A stretch of DNA of 64,000 nt from Brevibacillus reuszeri (lineage in GTDB: Bacteria > Bacillota > Bacilli > Brevibacillales > Brevibacillaceae). Of the stretch, positions 34,296 to 45,040 are shown piece after piece (the stretch's first letter is position 1; each line of letters begins with the position of its first letter). Made by a program: the position numbers and the translations under genes. Under the pieces are notes generated by a model. The model was not told the origin of the DNA. It searched no databases and saw only the letters and a list, made by a program, of their open reading frames with translations. The DNA is taken from assembly GCF_001187725.1 (NCBI RefSeq), contig NZ_LGIQ01000005.1, positions 681,148-745,147 of the forward strand, given 5' to 3'.

Positions 34296-34802
34296 ATGCA
34301 ACAGCATACCATTTCCGTACTCGTCAACGATCAACCCGGTGTTTTGACCAGAGTAGCAACACTGTTTGGTCAACGCGGCTTTAACATCGACAGCATTACA
34401 GTAGGTGGTTCGGAGGAAAAAGGTCTTTCCCGGATGATTATTAGCACCGGTGGAGATGACCAGCAAATCCATCAATTAATGAAGCAACTGCACAAACTCA
34501 TTGATGTGATCTCGGTGACCAACCTAAGCGAAAATCCTTATGTATCCAGAGAGCTCGCAGTGATCAAGGTGAGTGCATCACCTAGCCAGCTTGCAGAGCT
34601 GAACGGGATTGTCGAGCCGTTCCGCGCAGCGATCGTCGATGTGGGCCCAACCTCATTGATCGTACAAGTAACGGGAGATACCGAAAAGATTGACGCGCTT
34701 CTTGTTCTTTTGCAAAACTACGGTGTTCTTGAACTGACGAGAACAGGCTCTGTAGCTATGGCGCGTAGTATTGTTCCAGCAACAGCTGCAGCAATGGTTT
34801 AA
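34296..34802 (+). CDS. ilvH: Acetolactate synthase small (regulatory) subunit IlvH
   Basis: 168 residues. ACT domain at residues 1-80 (HTISVLVNDQPGVLTRVATLF), with the GFNID loop that binds valine, followed by the IlvH C-terminal domain. It confers Val feedback inhibition on IlvB. The start ATG is separated by one base from the ilvB stop, so the two are translationally coupled. Confidence 0.95.
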   Translation: MQQHTISVLVNDQPGVLTRVATLFGQRGFNIDSITVGGSEEKGLSRMIISTGGDDQQIHQLMKQLHKLIDVISVTNLSENPYVSRELAVIKVSASPSQLAELNGIVEPFRAAIVDVGPTSLIVQVTGDTEKIDALLVLLQNYGVLELTRTGSVAMARSIVPATAAAMV

Positions 34803-34858
34803 ATTGCAAAATTCAGAATTGAAATTCAAACTAACATATTTTTAGGGAGGCTATACAA

Positions 34859-35881
34859 ATGGTAAAAATGTATTATGAAGCAGACGTAAAACAAGAGGCA
34901 CTGCGTGGTAAAACAATCGCAATCATCGGCTACGGTAGCCAAGGTCATGCGCAAGCACAAAACCTGCGCGAAAGTGGTTATAAAGTAGTAGTGGGTCTGC
35001 GTCCAGGGAAATCCTGGGATGTAGCAGCAAAAGACGGTTTCGAAGTACTGACTGTAGCAGAAGCTACAAAACGTGCAGACCTCATCCAAATCCTGCTGCC
35101 AGACGAGCGTCAAGCAGATGTATATCGCAATGAAATCGCTCCAAACCTGAAAGCTGGTTCTACACTGTGCTTCTCCCACGGTTTCAACGTTCACTTTGCT
35201 CAAATCGTACCACCAGCTGACATCGATGTTATCCTAGCAGCTCCAAAAAGCCCGGGTCACCTGGTTCGCCGTGTATACCAAGAAGGCTTTGGCGTTCCTG
35301 GCCTGATTGCAATCCACCAAGACGTGACTGGCAATGCGAAAGACATCGCACTCGCATACGCAAGCGGTATCGGTTGCACACGTGCTGGCGTAATCGAAAC
35401 CAGCTTCCGTGAAGAAACAGAAACAGACCTGTTCGGTGAGCAAGCAGTATTGTGTGGTGGCGCAAGCGAGCTGGTGAAAGCTGGTTTCGACACATTGGTA
35501 GAAGCAGGATATGCTCCTGAAATGGCATACTTCGAGTGCTTGCATGAACTGAAACTGATCGTTGACCTGATGTATGAGGGTGGACTCGCTCGTATGCGCT
35601 ACTCCATCTCCGACACTGCCGAGTATGGTGACTACAGCATCGGTCGTCGCATCATCACTGACGAAACTCGCAAAGAAATGAAAAAAGTTCTGACAGAAAT
35701 CCAAGATGGTACATTTGCACGCAACTGGATCTTGGAAAACCAAGCGAACCGTCCTGGCTTCACTTCCCGTCGCCGCCTCGAATCCGAGCATGGCATCGAG
35801 GTAGTAGGTGAGCAGCTGCGTGGCATGATGTCTTGGCTGAACAAAGATACGAAAAAAGAAGAAGCGAAAATCGGTCAATAA
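34859..35881 (+). CDS. ilvC: Ketol-acid reductoisomerase IlvC
   Basis: 340 residues, class I KARI. NADPH motif [13 protein letters not shown] (about residue 22) at the N-terminus, then the metal-binding helical domain. It isomerises and reduces acetolactate. Ribosome site AGGGAGG precedes the ATG. Third gene of the T-box-controlled operon; codon use is regular and similar to its neighbours. Confidence 0.97.
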   Translation: MVKMYYEADVKQEALRGKTIAIIGYGSQGHAQAQNLRESGYKVVVGLRPGKSWDVAAKDGFEVLTVAEATKRADLIQILLPDERQADVYRNEIAPNLKAGSTLCFSHGFNVHFAQIVPPADIDVILAAPKSPGHLVRRVYQEGFGVPGLIAIHQDVTGNAKDIALAYASGIGCTRAGVIETSFREETETDLFGEQAVLCGGASELVKAGFDTLVEAGYAPEMAYFECLHELKLIVDLMYEGGLARMRYSISDTAEYGDYSIGRRIITDETRKEMKKVLTEIQDGTFARNWILENQANRPGFTSRRRLESEHGIEVVGEQLRGMMSWLNKDTKKEEAKIGQ

Positions 35882-35938
35882 GAAACAGGCTGAGACGCTA
35901 TATATTAGGTAGGAAAAAAATGTGGAGGTGAAAAGTTC

Positions 35939-37474
35939 ATGCGGACCATTGAGATTTTTGATACGACACTACGTGACGGGGAGCAGTCTCCAGGCGTCAA
36001 CATCAGCACGAACGAAAAGGTGGAGATCGCCCTTCAACTCGAAAAGCTGGGAGTAAACAGAATTGAGGCGGGCTTCGCAGCTGCTTCCCCAGGTGACCAA
36101 AAGTCCGTGGCCGAAGTGGCGAAGCGGGTGAAAAATTCCACCATCGTCAGCCTGGCTCGTGCCGTCAAAGACGACATGGATAAGGCATACGAAGCGCTAC
36201 GCAACGCGCAAAACGCATCCCTCCACGTCTTTCTCGCAACATCACCGATCCATCGTCAGTACAAATTGAACATGAGCAAGGAGCAAGTCCTTGCTCGTGC
36301 AGTGGAAGCGGTCACCTATGCGAAAAAGTACTTCACTGAAGTACAATTCTCCGCAGAGGACGCGGCACGTACTGAAATCGACTTTTTGGCAGAGGTAGTA
36401 GAGGCTGTCATCAAGGCAGGCGCTACGACAGTCAACATTCCGGATACGGTGGGCTACATGACACCGTATCAGTACGGAAACATTTTCCGTGAGCTGAGAC
36501 AGCGCGTTCCTGCGACCGAAAATATTCGCTTGAGCTGTCACTGCCATGACGATCTCGGCATGGCTGTAGCAAACAGTCTGGCTGCGGTCGAAGGTGGGGC
36601 AACACAGGTAGAAGGCACCATCAATGGTATTGGTGAGCGTGCCGGTAATGCTGCTCTGGAAGAAGTGGCACTCGCACTCGAAACACGTAAGGATTACTAT
36701 CAGGCTACTACCAAGCTGAATCTGAAGGAAATTGCTCGTACCAGCCAACTGGTGAGCCGTTTGACGGGTATGATCGTTCCGGGGAACAAAGCAGTAGTAG
36801 GTGCGAATGCCTTTGCACACGAATCTGGTATTCATCAGGACGGCGTGCTGAAGGAAGTCACGACGTATGAGATTATCCGCCCTGAATCCGTTGGCTTTAA
36901 GTCGAACAAACTCGTTCTTGGCAAGCACTCCGGACGCCATGCGTTCAAGGAAAAGCTTGTAGATCTCGGCTATCACCTCGAGCAAGAAGAGGTAAACGCA
37001 GCATTCGCAGCGTTTAAAGTACTGTGCGACAAGAAAAAGGAAATCAGCGACGACGATATTCTCGCCCTCGTGGATGCCAAAATGGTACGCGGCCCTGAAG
37101 CATTCCAGCTTGAATCCGTTCAGCTTGCCTATGGCAACATTTCCGTACCGACAGCCAGCGTGCGTCTGGCTCGCCCGGACGGCTCCGTTGTGGAAGAGGC
37201 GGCATGTGGAAATGGTTCGGTCGACTCCATTTACAAGGCGATTGACCGTGCAACAGGTGAAGAGGTAACCCTTGTCGATTACAAAATCCTTTCCGTTACT
37301 CATGGAAAAGATGCATTGGGTGAAGTATTCGTCCGATTGCAACAGGGTGATTTGACTGTGACAGGACGTGGAGTAAGCACGGACGTACTGGAAGCGAGCG
37401 CAATTGCTTACATCAGAGCAATCAACAAGATTTTGGAGCGCCGTGGAGAGTCCGTACCGGTAGCCGCGAACTAA
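35939..37474 (+). CDS. leuA: 2-isopropylmalate synthase LeuA
   Basis: 511 residues. [13 protein letters not shown] near the N-terminus is the DRE-TIM metallolyase signature; HCHDDLGMA contains metal-binding His. The C-terminal 140 residues are the LeuA dimerisation/regulatory domain for Leu feedback. It condenses acetyl-CoA with 2-ketoisovalerate. Ribosome site GTGGAGGTG. Confidence 0.97.
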   Translation: MRTIEIFDTTLRDGEQSPGVNISTNEKVEIALQLEKLGVNRIEAGFAAASPGDQKSVAEVAKRVKNSTIVSLARAVKDDMDKAYEALRNAQNASLHVFLATSPIHRQYKLNMSKEQVLARAVEAVTYAKKYFTEVQFSAEDAARTEIDFLAEVVEAVIKAGATTVNIPDTVGYMTPYQYGNIFRELRQRVPATENIRLSCHCHDDLGMAVANSLAAVEGGATQVEGTINGIGERAGNAALEEVALALETRKDYYQATTKLNLKEIARTSQLVSRLTGMIVPGNKAVVGANAFAHESGIHQDGVLKEVTTYEIIRPESVGFKSNKLVLGKHSGRHAFKEKLVDLGYHLEQEEVNAAFAAFKVLCDKKKEISDDDILALVDAKMVRGPEAFQLESVQLAYGNISVPTASVRLARPDGSVVEEAACGNGSVDSIYKAIDRATGEEVTLVDYKILSVTHGKDALGEVFVRLQQGDLTVTGRGVSTDVLEASAIAYIRAINKILERRGESVPVAAN

Positions 37475-37559
37475 CACATTTTGATCTGCAACTGGATAGG
37501 AACTACAATGTACCAGTAGAAACTTCAAACCACTACAGAAAAGAAAAGCGGGATAAACG

Positions 37560-38654
37560 ATGAAGAAAAATTATCGCATCGCCGTTCTTCCGGGAGACGG
37601 TATTGGGCCGGAGATTATGCAGGAAGCGGTCAAAGTCCTCACCCTCGTTGGGGAACGGGAAGGCGTCACTTTTACATGTGAAGAAGGCCGTATTGGTGGT
37701 ATCGCCATCGATACGGATGGAACACCATTGCCAGAAGAAACAATCACGCTGACAAAGCAGGCAGACGCTGTTCTGCTTGGAGCGGTGGGCGGCCCGAAAT
37801 GGGATCAAAATCCGGGACATTTGCGCCCGGAGACAGGTCTGCTCGGAATTCGCAAGGCATTGGGGCTGTTTGCCAACATTCGCCCAGCGAACATGCATAG
37901 CTCACTGGTAGATGCATCAACGCTGAAACCAGAGGTCGTTTCGGGCGTAGATCTGATCGTCGTTCGCGAGCTGACTGGAGGCATTTACTTCGGTGAGAAA
38001 AAACGCTATGACGGTCCGAATGGTGAAGTAGCTGAAGACCAATGCATTTATAATGAAGCGGAAGTAGAACGGATTATCCGTGTCGGCTTTGATATCGCTC
38101 GCAAGCGTCAAAAACGACTGGTTTCTGTTGATAAAGCAAACGTACTGGAAAGCTCCCGCCTCTGGCGCAAGGTAGCTGAGCGCGTAGCAAAAGACTACCC
38201 GGATGTAGAGCTTTCTCATCAGCTGGTAGACTCTTGCGCCATGCAGCTGGTACGTGCACCCAAACAGTTTGACGTCATCGTGACGGAAAATATGTTTGGC
38301 GATATCTTGAGCGACCAGGCAGCGATGCTCACTGGCTCAATCGGTATGTTGTCCTCTGCAAGCCTCGCAGCAGGAAGCTTTGGACTCTACGAACCGGTAC
38401 ACGGCTCTGCGCCAGACATTGCAGGTAAAGGCATTGCCAACCCACTCGCAACGATTCTTTCTGTAGCAATGATGCTTCGTCTCTCCTTGGAGATGGATGA
38501 AGCCGCCGCTGCTGTAGAAAATGCCGTGTGGTCTGTGCTGGAAGCAGGTCATCGCACTGGCGATATCGCTTCAGACCGAAGCAAGGCGATTGGTACAGTC
38601 GAAATGGGACAGTTGGTTCGTGACGAACTGTCGAAGCTGCTACCGCAGAAATAA
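37560..38654 (+). CDS. leuB: 3-isopropylmalate dehydrogenase LeuB
   Basis: 364 residues, complete. It opens with [16 protein letters not shown]; the substrate motif lies around the middle and [14 protein letters not shown] near the C-terminus. It oxidises 3-isopropylmalate with NAD. It is the last gene of the operon: a terminator follows and leuC/leuD are not present here, unlike B. subtilis ilvBHC-leuABCD. Confidence 0.97.
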   Translation: MKKNYRIAVLPGDGIGPEIMQEAVKVLTLVGEREGVTFTCEEGRIGGIAIDTDGTPLPEETITLTKQADAVLLGAVGGPKWDQNPGHLRPETGLLGIRKALGLFANIRPANMHSSLVDASTLKPEVVSGVDLIVVRELTGGIYFGEKKRYDGPNGEVAEDQCIYNEAEVERIIRVGFDIARKRQKRLVSVDKANVLESSRLWRKVAERVAKDYPDVELSHQLVDSCAMQLVRAPKQFDVIVTENMFGDILSDQAAMLTGSIGMLSSASLAAGSFGLYEPVHGSAPDIAGKGIANPLATILSVAMMLRLSLEMDEAAAAVENAVWSVLEAGHRTGDIASDRSKAIGTVEMGQLVRDELSKLLPQK

Positions 38655-38659
38655 TAAGC

Positions 38660-38709
38660 AAAAACCCTGCCCGTCATCTCTTGTTTCAGATGGTTGGCAG
38701 GGTTTTTTG
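38660..38709. terminator. Bidirectional terminator between leuB and ktrB
   Basis: AAAACCCTGCC pairs with GGCAGGGTTTT, with an inner CATCT/AGATG pair, and T runs on both strands. Confidence 0.88.
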
Positions 38710-38717
38710 CTGTGTAT

Positions 38718-40064
38718 TTACCCGATCGTAATCTTTCCTTTTGGGTAACGAAAGTATTCTTTTTGTTTTCGCTGTGCCAGGGCAAAAGCGATTGTCAGCG
38801 GACCTACCCGGCCTGCAAACATGGTGAGGACGATCAGGCATTTTCCGATCGGTGAGAGCATAGGAGTCAATCCCATCGACAAGCCGGTAGTGGCAAATGC
38901 TGATGTGACCTCAAAAAGGACCATTTGAAACGTAGCACCGGGCTCGGTGATCGATAGCGCCATCGTCATCGCCATCACGATAAACAGCCCAATCATTGTC
39001 ACTGTTAACGATTTGTAGATCATATGTGGCAAAATTCGCTGGCGGAAGAAGATCACGTCTTCTTTTCCCTTGATTTGCGCGATGACGGCACCAATCAAGG
39101 TAGCGAACGTAGTGGTCTTGATCCCGCCACCGGTCGAGCCAGGAGAGGCGCCGATAAACATCAACAAAATGATGAGAAACAGTGATGACTGGTGCATATC
39201 ACCGATACCCAGTGTGTTAGATCCTGCCGTCCTCGCAGTGACAGACTGATAAAGCGAGCCAAGCACTTTGCCCATAAAAGAAAGGGGCTGCAAGGTTTTG
39301 GGATTCGTGTACTCAAGTACGAAAATAAGGGCTGTACCGGCTACTACCAATATAGCAGTCGTCGCCAAAACAATCTTGGTATGTAGCGAAAGTCGGTGTG
39401 TGCGGCGATAGTCGTACACTTCACTAACAACGAGGAAGCCGATCCCGCCGACAATAATCAATGCACACACAACGAGTGTGACAAGCGGGTCATCTACATA
39501 GGCAGTCAGGCTGGAGAAATTCCCCATTAAATCAAAGCCGGCATTATTGAAATTGGAGATCGCATGAAAAAAGCCGAAGTAAATCGCCTTGCCGAGCGGG
39601 AAATCAAAGGCAAATCGGATCGAAAGAAGAATGCCGCCGATAAGCTCCGCCAAGCCAGTAAAGATCAAAATCATTTTTGCTAAACGGACGACACCCTCCA
39701 TCGAGATATGATTCAACGATTCTTGAAGGATGAGCCGCTCACGCAGGGAGATTTTTTTACGCATGATCAGGGCAAAGAAAGTGGCTAGCGTCATAAAACC
39801 GAGCCCGCCAATCTGAATGAGGGACAAGATCACGATCTGTCCAAACACCGTAAAGGTCGTCCCTGTATCAACCACGACGAGTCCCGTCACACAAGTGGCA
39901 GAGGTTGCCGTAAACAACGCATCCAGCCAGGGCAAACCGAGTCCGTCTTCTGTCGCAGATGGAAGCGTTAAGAGTGTGGTCCCAATCAGGATAATCAAAG
40001 CAAATCCAATCACCAGCGTTTTTGGGGGATCAAGATGCAGCTTCTCTACGATTTTTCTGATCAT
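38718..40064 (-). CDS. ktrB: Potassium uptake protein KtrB (Trk/Ktr channel subunit)
   Basis: 448 residues, about eight to ten transmembrane segments. The four K+ filter/pore loops are readable: TSATCVTGL, ISNFNNAGFD, TARTAGSNTLG and TSAFATTGLSMG. It forms the KtrB dimer gated by the cytosolic RCK ring KtrA, whose gene is 11.7 kb away at 51721 in this window. It could equally be KtrD. Na+-dependent K+ uptake at the membrane is inferred from the family. The 88 bases before the MocR gene hold no terminator. Confidence 0.9.
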   Translation of the reverse strand: MIRKIVEKLHLDPPKTLVIGFALIILIGTTLLTLPSATEDGLGLPWLDALFTATSATCVTGLVVVDTGTTFTVFGQIVILSLIQIGGLGFMTLATFFALIMRKKISLRERLILQESLNHISMEGVVRLAKMILIFTGLAELIGGILLSIRFAFDFPLGKAIYFGFFHAISNFNNAGFDLMGNFSSLTAYVDDPLVTLVVCALIIVGGIGFLVVSEVYDYRRTHRLSLHTKIVLATTAILVVAGTALIFVLEYTNPKTLQPLSFMGKVLGSLYQSVTARTAGSNTLGIGDMHQSSLFLIILLMFIGASPGSTGGGIKTTTFATLIGAVIAQIKGKEDVIFFRQRILPHMIYKSLTVTMIGLFIVMAMTMALSITEPGATFQMVLFEVTSAFATTGLSMGLTPMLSPIGKCLIVLTMFAGRVGPLTIAFALAQRKQKEYFRYPKGKITIG

Positions 40065-40152
40065 ATTCGGTTATCCCTCGACTTTTTCTCGATTCTCTAT
40101 TTTTTACTCAAGGAGAAAACTCTCTTCCTTAGTATGGCATTCTTTCAGCCAA

Positions 40153-41595
40153 TTACCGGATGAGTGCTGCACCTAATCGATGAAGCCAATGCTTGAGCTC
40201 CCGTTCTTCCATCGGTGCCAGAGGGAAGCGAACGGCTGGACGACGAACCGTATCGTCTGGTTCATCGGCGACGCGAAACGCATGCCCACCTGTCAGCTCC
40301 AGGCCTTCTTCCTTTAGTATGGCGATTATCCGATCTTCTGCTTCTGTTGCTTTAGCGGTAGGGTTCCCCCATTCGATCCACGTATTAAGTCCGCCTGAGA
40401 TCGGATACATGTGCGCATGTGCGGGTAGAGCTTGGCGTTTTTCCTGCCAGAGACGTAAAAAGCGTTCATGAAACAAAGCGCGTCTATCAGCGAGGTATAC
40501 CTCAGAAAACCACGGATCATCGAGAAGGCGGACAGCAGCCTCTACGACGAGCAAGGATGGCTCAGCGCCTGTCATGGAGACGATTTGACGATATCGTTCC
40601 AGCTCATCATCATTCAAAGCGGAAGGAAGCAGCAGGACGCCTAGCTGCAAATCCCTGGCCAATGTTTTTGATAGCGAATGGAGGTAATAGACCTCTACCG
40701 GGCTTTCTTTCTCGATAGCCAGCTGGTAGAGAGGGTGGCTGGGCTGCTCGAACCATAGATCGCCGTAGTGATCATTCTCCACGAGCCGGACATTATGGCG
40801 CTTAGCCCAATCGAGTATTTCCTCCTTGCGTTGTTCGGAATAGCTGATTCCCGTAGGAAAGTGATAGTGCGGGTTGATCAAAAGCCAGTTGGCTGGATAA
40901 TGCTCCTGTTCGCTGTCCAATGCCGCAAGTGATACACCATCTTCATCCATTTTGATTGGGCGCACCGTAATTCCGCATTGGCTGAGCAGGCGAAGAAACA
41001 CGGGATAGCTGTATTCCTCGACATAGACGACATCACGTGGATTCATAATGCGTTGGGCGAGAAAGGCAAAGCCGCTCGTGCTTCGATTAAAAAGAAGCAG
41101 CCGTTCTGGATAATGCGGAAGCCCGCGGCGACTCAGGTGATCGGCAAATACCTTGGCAGCCTGCGTACGCCTGATTTTCTTTTGCGCAGATGGTTCATCC
41201 AAAACAGTGAGGCTTTCGTAAAAAGCCCCTCGCAAACGTTTCACAAGCTCTTCACCGGGACGCGGGGAAGAATCAGCGAGCGACGCGATCGGGATATCCG
41301 TCAGCGGTAAACGATTCTCCAGACGAGCTTCCTTGGCTGTCTGCGTCAAATAATAGCCCTTGCCATGCACAGCCTCTAGCCAGCCCTCCATAGCGAGATG
41401 ATCATACGCTTTTTTCACGGTTTCCAGCGAGCAGCCGCTGACTGTTTTCATATCGCGCAATGAAATAAGCTGTTGTCCGTCCACAAGAAAGGCCCCACGT
41501 AAAATAGCGGTTTGCAATTGCTCTGCGAGCTGTACGTAAATGGGCGTGTGGGATTGTTTATGGAAATGGAAAGAGAAAAAAGGGCGGTTTGACAT
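40153..41595 (-). CDS. MocR-type PLP-dependent transcriptional regulator
   Basis: 480 residues. Residues 1-80 are a GntR-type winged helix (SLETVKKAYDHLAMEGWL); residues about 110-480 are a fold type I aminotransferase-like domain with the PLP lysine in HSLSKTLARD. MocR members often use PLP-bound substrate as signal and control genes for vitamin B6, GABA or amino acid metabolism. The neighbouring gene that it controls is not evident; the divergent moaB is one candidate. Confidence 0.85.
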   Translation of the reverse strand: MSNRPFFSFHFHKQSHTPIYVQLAEQLQTAILRGAFLVDGQQLISLRDMKTVSGCSLETVKKAYDHLAMEGWLEAVHGKGYYLTQTAKEARLENRLPLTDIPIASLADSSPRPGEELVKRLRGAFYESLTVLDEPSAQKKIRRTQAAKVFADHLSRRGLPHYPERLLLFNRSTSGFAFLAQRIMNPRDVVYVEEYSYPVFLRLLSQCGITVRPIKMDEDGVSLAALDSEQEHYPANWLLINPHYHFPTGISYSEQRKEEILDWAKRHNVRLVENDHYGDLWFEQPSHPLYQLAIEKESPVEVYYLHSLSKTLARDLQLGVLLLPSALNDDELERYRQIVSMTGAEPSLLVVEAAVRLLDDPWFSEVYLADRRALFHERFLRLWQEKRQALPAHAHMYPISGGLNTWIEWGNPTAKATEAEDRIIAILKEEGLELTGGHAFRVADEPDDTVRRPAVRFPLAPMEERELKHWLHRLGAALIR

Positions 41596-41767
41596 CCGGC
41601 CACGCCTCCTTGTCGTTCAAAAATAGCAGTCATCAGCATTATATAGGAAAGAGAAGCAACTAGGGTATAGGGTAAGCATAATTTCTTCGGGGATGTGTCA
41701 CGGGTAACAGGCCCACGAAAATGGTATCATGAAGGAAGAGAAAGCCAAGGAGCAGGAGGAGTGCAGG

Positions 41768-42274
41768 ATGAGCACACAAGAGCACAAAGCGCTGTCGCCA
41801 AAGAAAGTAAGCTGCATGGTCATCACAGTTTCAGATACACGCACGGAAGAAACAGATAAGAGCGGAGATTTAATGAAGCAATTGTTAACGGAAGCAGGTC
41901 ACGATGTCGCCTTGTACAAACTGGTGAAGGACGAGCCCGCTCAAGTAATTGCAGCAATAGAGGAAGGGATTGCGCACAGCCGGGTTCAGGTGATTCTTTT
42001 GAATGGGGGAACGGGCATTTCACCAAGAGATAACACCTTTGAGGCAGTCTCTGGTCTGTTAGAAAAAGAGATGCCCGGTTTTGGAGAATTATTTCGGATG
42101 CTGAGCTATACCGAAGACATCGGATCGGCCGCCATGCTTAGTCGAGCTGTTGCCGGAACGCGCCAAGGGACAATGATTTTTTCTACCCCAGGCTCCACTG
42201 GAGCGGTAAGATTGGCAATGAACAAACTGATTGTTCCGGAGCTGGGGCATGTCGTTCGGGAATTGAATCGGTAG
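41768..42274 (+). CDS. moaB: Molybdenum cofactor biosynthesis protein MoaB
   Basis: 168 residues from ATG 41768 behind AGGAGGAG; upstream in-frame ATG 41729 is poorly placed. It is MogA/MoaB fold: VITVSDTR, NGGTGISPRD and TPGSTGAVRLAMN are the MPT-binding motifs. It adenylylates molybdopterin before metal insertion by MoeA. It lies 14 kb from the tungsten locus, so this cofactor gene is not clustered with the rest. Confidence 0.9.
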   Translation: MSTQEHKALSPKKVSCMVITVSDTRTEETDKSGDLMKQLLTEAGHDVALYKLVKDEPAQVIAAIEEGIAHSRVQVILLNGGTGISPRDNTFEAVSGLLEKEMPGFGELFRMLSYTEDIGSAAMLSRAVAGTRQGTMIFSTPGSTGAVRLAMNKLIVPELGHVVRELNR

Positions 42275-42341
42275 GACAAAATTTGCCGTTTTCTTGCCCC
42301 ATATGTTACTGTAACGAAAGGAATCTGATCGGCGATGCATC

Positions 42342-42367
42342 AACCATCCAAACATGCGATGGTTTTT
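42342..42367 (+). terminator. Terminator after moaB
   Basis: AACCATC pairs with GATGGTT, followed by TTTC. Confidence 0.65.
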
Positions 42368-42401
42368 CGTGCCGGATAGTGCAAGGAGAGTAGAACCAGA
42401 C

Positions 42402-44180
42402 ATGAACATCTTACTATCAACGCTAAACGCCAAGTTTATTCACTCGTCGCTGGCATTGCGATATTTGCGCAGCTACGCTCAGTCGTCTTTTCCTTCCATC
42501 GACCTAGTAGAATATACAATTAACGATGTGACCTTGAATGTGGTAGCGGACATTTACAAAAGGCAGCCCGATGTTGTTGCGTTTTCCTGTTACATCTGGA
42601 ATATACGCGAGACATTGGCCGTGATCCGCAATCTGAAAAAGGTGTGCCCGGATGTGCCTGTTATTCTCGGGGGTCCAGAGGTTACCTATGATGCAGATGA
42701 ATGGATGAAAAAGCATCCCGAGATTGATGTGATTGCCATTGGAGAGGGCGAGCAAACCTTCCTGGAGCTGCTACAGGTTTACCAGGAAGCTTTGGAAACC
42801 AAACAGCCTCCTCGACTGCGCGACGTAGCCGGAATCGCCTATCGCGAGGGAGAGTATGTGCGTTTTTCCATGCCTCGGGCACAGATTGAGGAGATGGACA
42901 GTATCCCATCCCCTTATGCGGGCCATTTAGACGAGCTCAACAATCGTGTCGTCTATTTTGAAGCGTCTCGCGGCTGTCCATTCAAATGCCAATACTGTCT
43001 GTCCTCCATTGAAGACGGCGTACGCTACTTCAGTCTGGAGCGTGTGAAGGACGAACTAATGAGTCTGATTAACCACGGGGTGAAGACGATTAAGTTCGTT
43101 GACCGTACATTTAATATCAATAAAAAGTATGCCTTGGAAATTTTCCAGTTTCTCATTGATAACCATAACGGTACGGTCTTTCAATTTGAGATTACGGCCG
43201 ATATATTGCGGGCAGATGTTCTGGACTTTCTGACCGAGAATGCACCACCAGGCGTTTTCCGTTTTGAGATCGGGGTACAGTCAACAAACGATGAAACGAA
43301 TCGACTCGTCCAGCGTATCCAACGCTTTGATCGACTCTCTCGTACGGTAACACAAATCAAGGACTCGAAAAAAATCGATCAGCACTTGGACTTAATTGCA
43401 GGCTTGCCGGAGGAAGACTACCACTCCTTCCGCAAAACCTTTAACGATGTATTCGCCCTGCGCCCGGAAGAGCTTCAGCTCGGTTTCTTGAAAATGCTGC
43501 GGGGAACAGGTGTGCGCGCACGAGCTGCAAATCACGGCTACGTATTTATGGACGAGGCTCCATATGAAATTTTGGGCAACAATGTTCTTTCGTTTGCCGA
43601 TATGCAAAAGATCAAGCGGGTAGAGGATGTCCTGGAGAAATATTGGAATGCCCATCGTATGGATCATACGCTCGAATGGATTTTGGCTCATCAGTTCGAG
43701 ACCCCATTTGATTTCTTCCAATCGTTCGGCGATTATTGGGAAAATCAAAACTGGAGCCGTATTGGACATCAGCTGGAGGATTTGTTTACCCGTCTCCACC
43801 GCTTTTTGCAGGTTCAACAAGTGGAAGGGCTTGACCATGTTGTCAGTCTGATGAAATTTGATTATCTCAGCAACCAGAAGCATCGCCCACGTAAACTATG
43901 GTGGGAAGACGTGATGAATAAAGAAGAGATACAGGAGACGTTTTCCACAGTCTACGAACAGCGGGATCGACTTCGTGAGGATTTTGCTCAGCACGCATCG
44001 GTAGAAAAAGACTACTTCAAGCATACGCTGGCAACAAAAGTTTCGTTTGATATCGAAGCGTGGATGAAAACAGGGGAAGTCATCGCAGGCGACTATACTC
44101 TTGTTGTGTACTATCCGTACAAGGATGAATCGCAGAATTCCTTTACCATCGTGGAGCAAAACGTGAATGTAGCAGGCTAA
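42402..44180 (+). CDS. B12-binding radical SAM protein
   Basis: 592 residues from ATG 42402 (the typical start of this family, MNILLSTLNAKFIHSSL); the ribosome site AAGGAGAG is 13 bases upstream. N-terminal 130 residues form a B12-binding domain (VILGGPEVTYDA). The radical SAM cluster CxxxCxxC (CPFKCQYC) is about residue 190. The C-terminal 200 residues are a DUF4080-like region. The reaction is unknown; members of this class often methylate or rearrange unactivated carbons. Neighbours give no pathway. Confidence 0.85.
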   Translation: MNILLSTLNAKFIHSSLALRYLRSYAQSSFPSIDLVEYTINDVTLNVVADIYKRQPDVVAFSCYIWNIRETLAVIRNLKKVCPDVPVILGGPEVTYDADEWMKKHPEIDVIAIGEGEQTFLELLQVYQEALETKQPPRLRDVAGIAYREGEYVRFSMPRAQIEEMDSIPSPYAGHLDELNNRVVYFEASRGCPFKCQYCLSSIEDGVRYFSLERVKDELMSLINHGVKTIKFVDRTFNINKKYALEIFQFLIDNHNGTVFQFEITADILRADVLDFLTENAPPGVFRFEIGVQSTNDETNRLVQRIQRFDRLSRTVTQIKDSKKIDQHLDLIAGLPEEDYHSFRKTFNDVFALRPEELQLGFLKMLRGTGVRARAANHGYVFMDEAPYEILGNNVLSFADMQKIKRVEDVLEKYWNAHRMDHTLEWILAHQFETPFDFFQSFGDYWENQNWSRIGHQLEDLFTRLHRFLQVQQVEGLDHVVSLMKFDYLSNQKHRPRKLWWEDVMNKEEIQETFSTVYEQRDRLREDFAQHASVEKDYFKHTLATKVSFDIEAWMKTGEVIAGDYTLVVYYPYKDESQNSFTIVEQNVNVAG

Positions 44181-44202
44181 AGCTGCGAGGGGGAAGACAG
44201 GC

Positions 44203-44868
44203 ATGTCCAGCACATTTACAGACGCTGCAAGGCAGGCATTTCAGGCTAGGGCTGATCAAGCGTTGGCTGGGCCGATGGAGAAGTATATGAAAAACCTTTT
44301 CCCTTTTCTCGGGATCAAATCCCCCTTGCGCAAAGAACTGAGCAAGCAGCTGTTTCGCGAGCAAGGGATTCCTGATAACTGGGAAGAGATTGTACGCGAG
44401 TTATGGGTGCTTCCAGAGAGGGAATACCAATACTTGGCGCTCGACGTGGTGGCCAAGGTAAAAAAGCGACTGACAGAGCAGCATCTTCCTTTGCTAGAGG
44501 AATTGGTCACAACCAAGTCGTGGTGGGATACGGTAGATTTTCTCGCATCGCATATGGCAGGCACCATCCTTTGGCGTTCGCCTGAGCTGGTTGGACCAAG
44601 TACTTCTGCATGGATGGAGAGTCATAATATGTGGCTGCAGCGGACTGCTATCCTGTTTCAGCTTTTGTATAAACAAGAGACGGACCAAGAGCTTTTGTTC
44701 ACCTATATTCGAGCATGCGCAGCATCCAAGGAGTTTTTTATCCAAAAGGCAATCGGCTGGTCGTTAAGGGAATATGCCAAAACAAATCCCGAAGCAGTAC
44801 GCGATTTTGTAGATAAGACTCCTTTGGCGAGCCTCAGCAAGCGGGAAGCGCTCAAGCATTTGGCTTGA
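44203..44868 (+). CDS. AlkD-like DNA alkylation repair protein
   Basis: 221 residues of HEAT-like helical repeats. WWDTVDFLASHMAG is the conserved AlkD catalytic segment, with Asp in the position of E. coli/B. cereus AlkD Asp113. It excises N3- and N7-alkylated purines by a non-base-flipping mechanism. It starts 22 bases after the radical SAM gene and may share its transcript. A hairpin at 44894-44938 follows. Confidence 0.88.
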   Translation: MSSTFTDAARQAFQARADQALAGPMEKYMKNLFPFLGIKSPLRKELSKQLFREQGIPDNWEEIVRELWVLPEREYQYLALDVVAKVKKRLTEQHLPLLEELVTTKSWWDTVDFLASHMAGTILWRSPELVGPSTSAWMESHNMWLQRTAILFQLLYKQETDQELLFTYIRACAASKEFFIQKAIGWSLREYAKTNPEAVRDFVDKTPLASLSKREALKHLA

Positions 44869-44893
44869 GCAGGGGTAGGAGATTTCTAGCTTG

Positions 44894-44938
44894 ATAAAAA
44901 GAGCGCTTCTATTGCAAAATAGACAAGTAGCTTTTTGG
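44894..44938 (+). terminator. Bulged hairpin after the AlkD-like gene
   Basis: AAAAAGAGCGCTTCTATT pairs, with two bulges, with AATAGACAAGTAGCTTTTT. Bulged, so moderate confidence. Confidence 0.5.
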
Positions 44939-45040
44939 TAGGTTCGTACGTATTAAAAGGTGTCATATAGATCGCAAGAAGCCACTGCGCCTCAACAAGG
45001 GAAACAGCTGAAAAGTGGCGAAGATAGGGGATTTTGCCTG

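Noticed and set aside
34803..34858. CodY-like sequence between ilvH and ilvC
   Set aside because: Only about 9 of 15 positions match; background level.
36242..37528. A 428-codon open frame opposite leuA
   Set aside because: It is an antisense shadow of the conserved LeuA frame, with no ribosome site and Cys/His/Phe-rich composition typical of shadow frames.
40065..40152. Hairpin between the MocR gene and ktrB
   Set aside because: AAGGA/TCCTT stem lacks a T tail on the minus strand; no terminator call.
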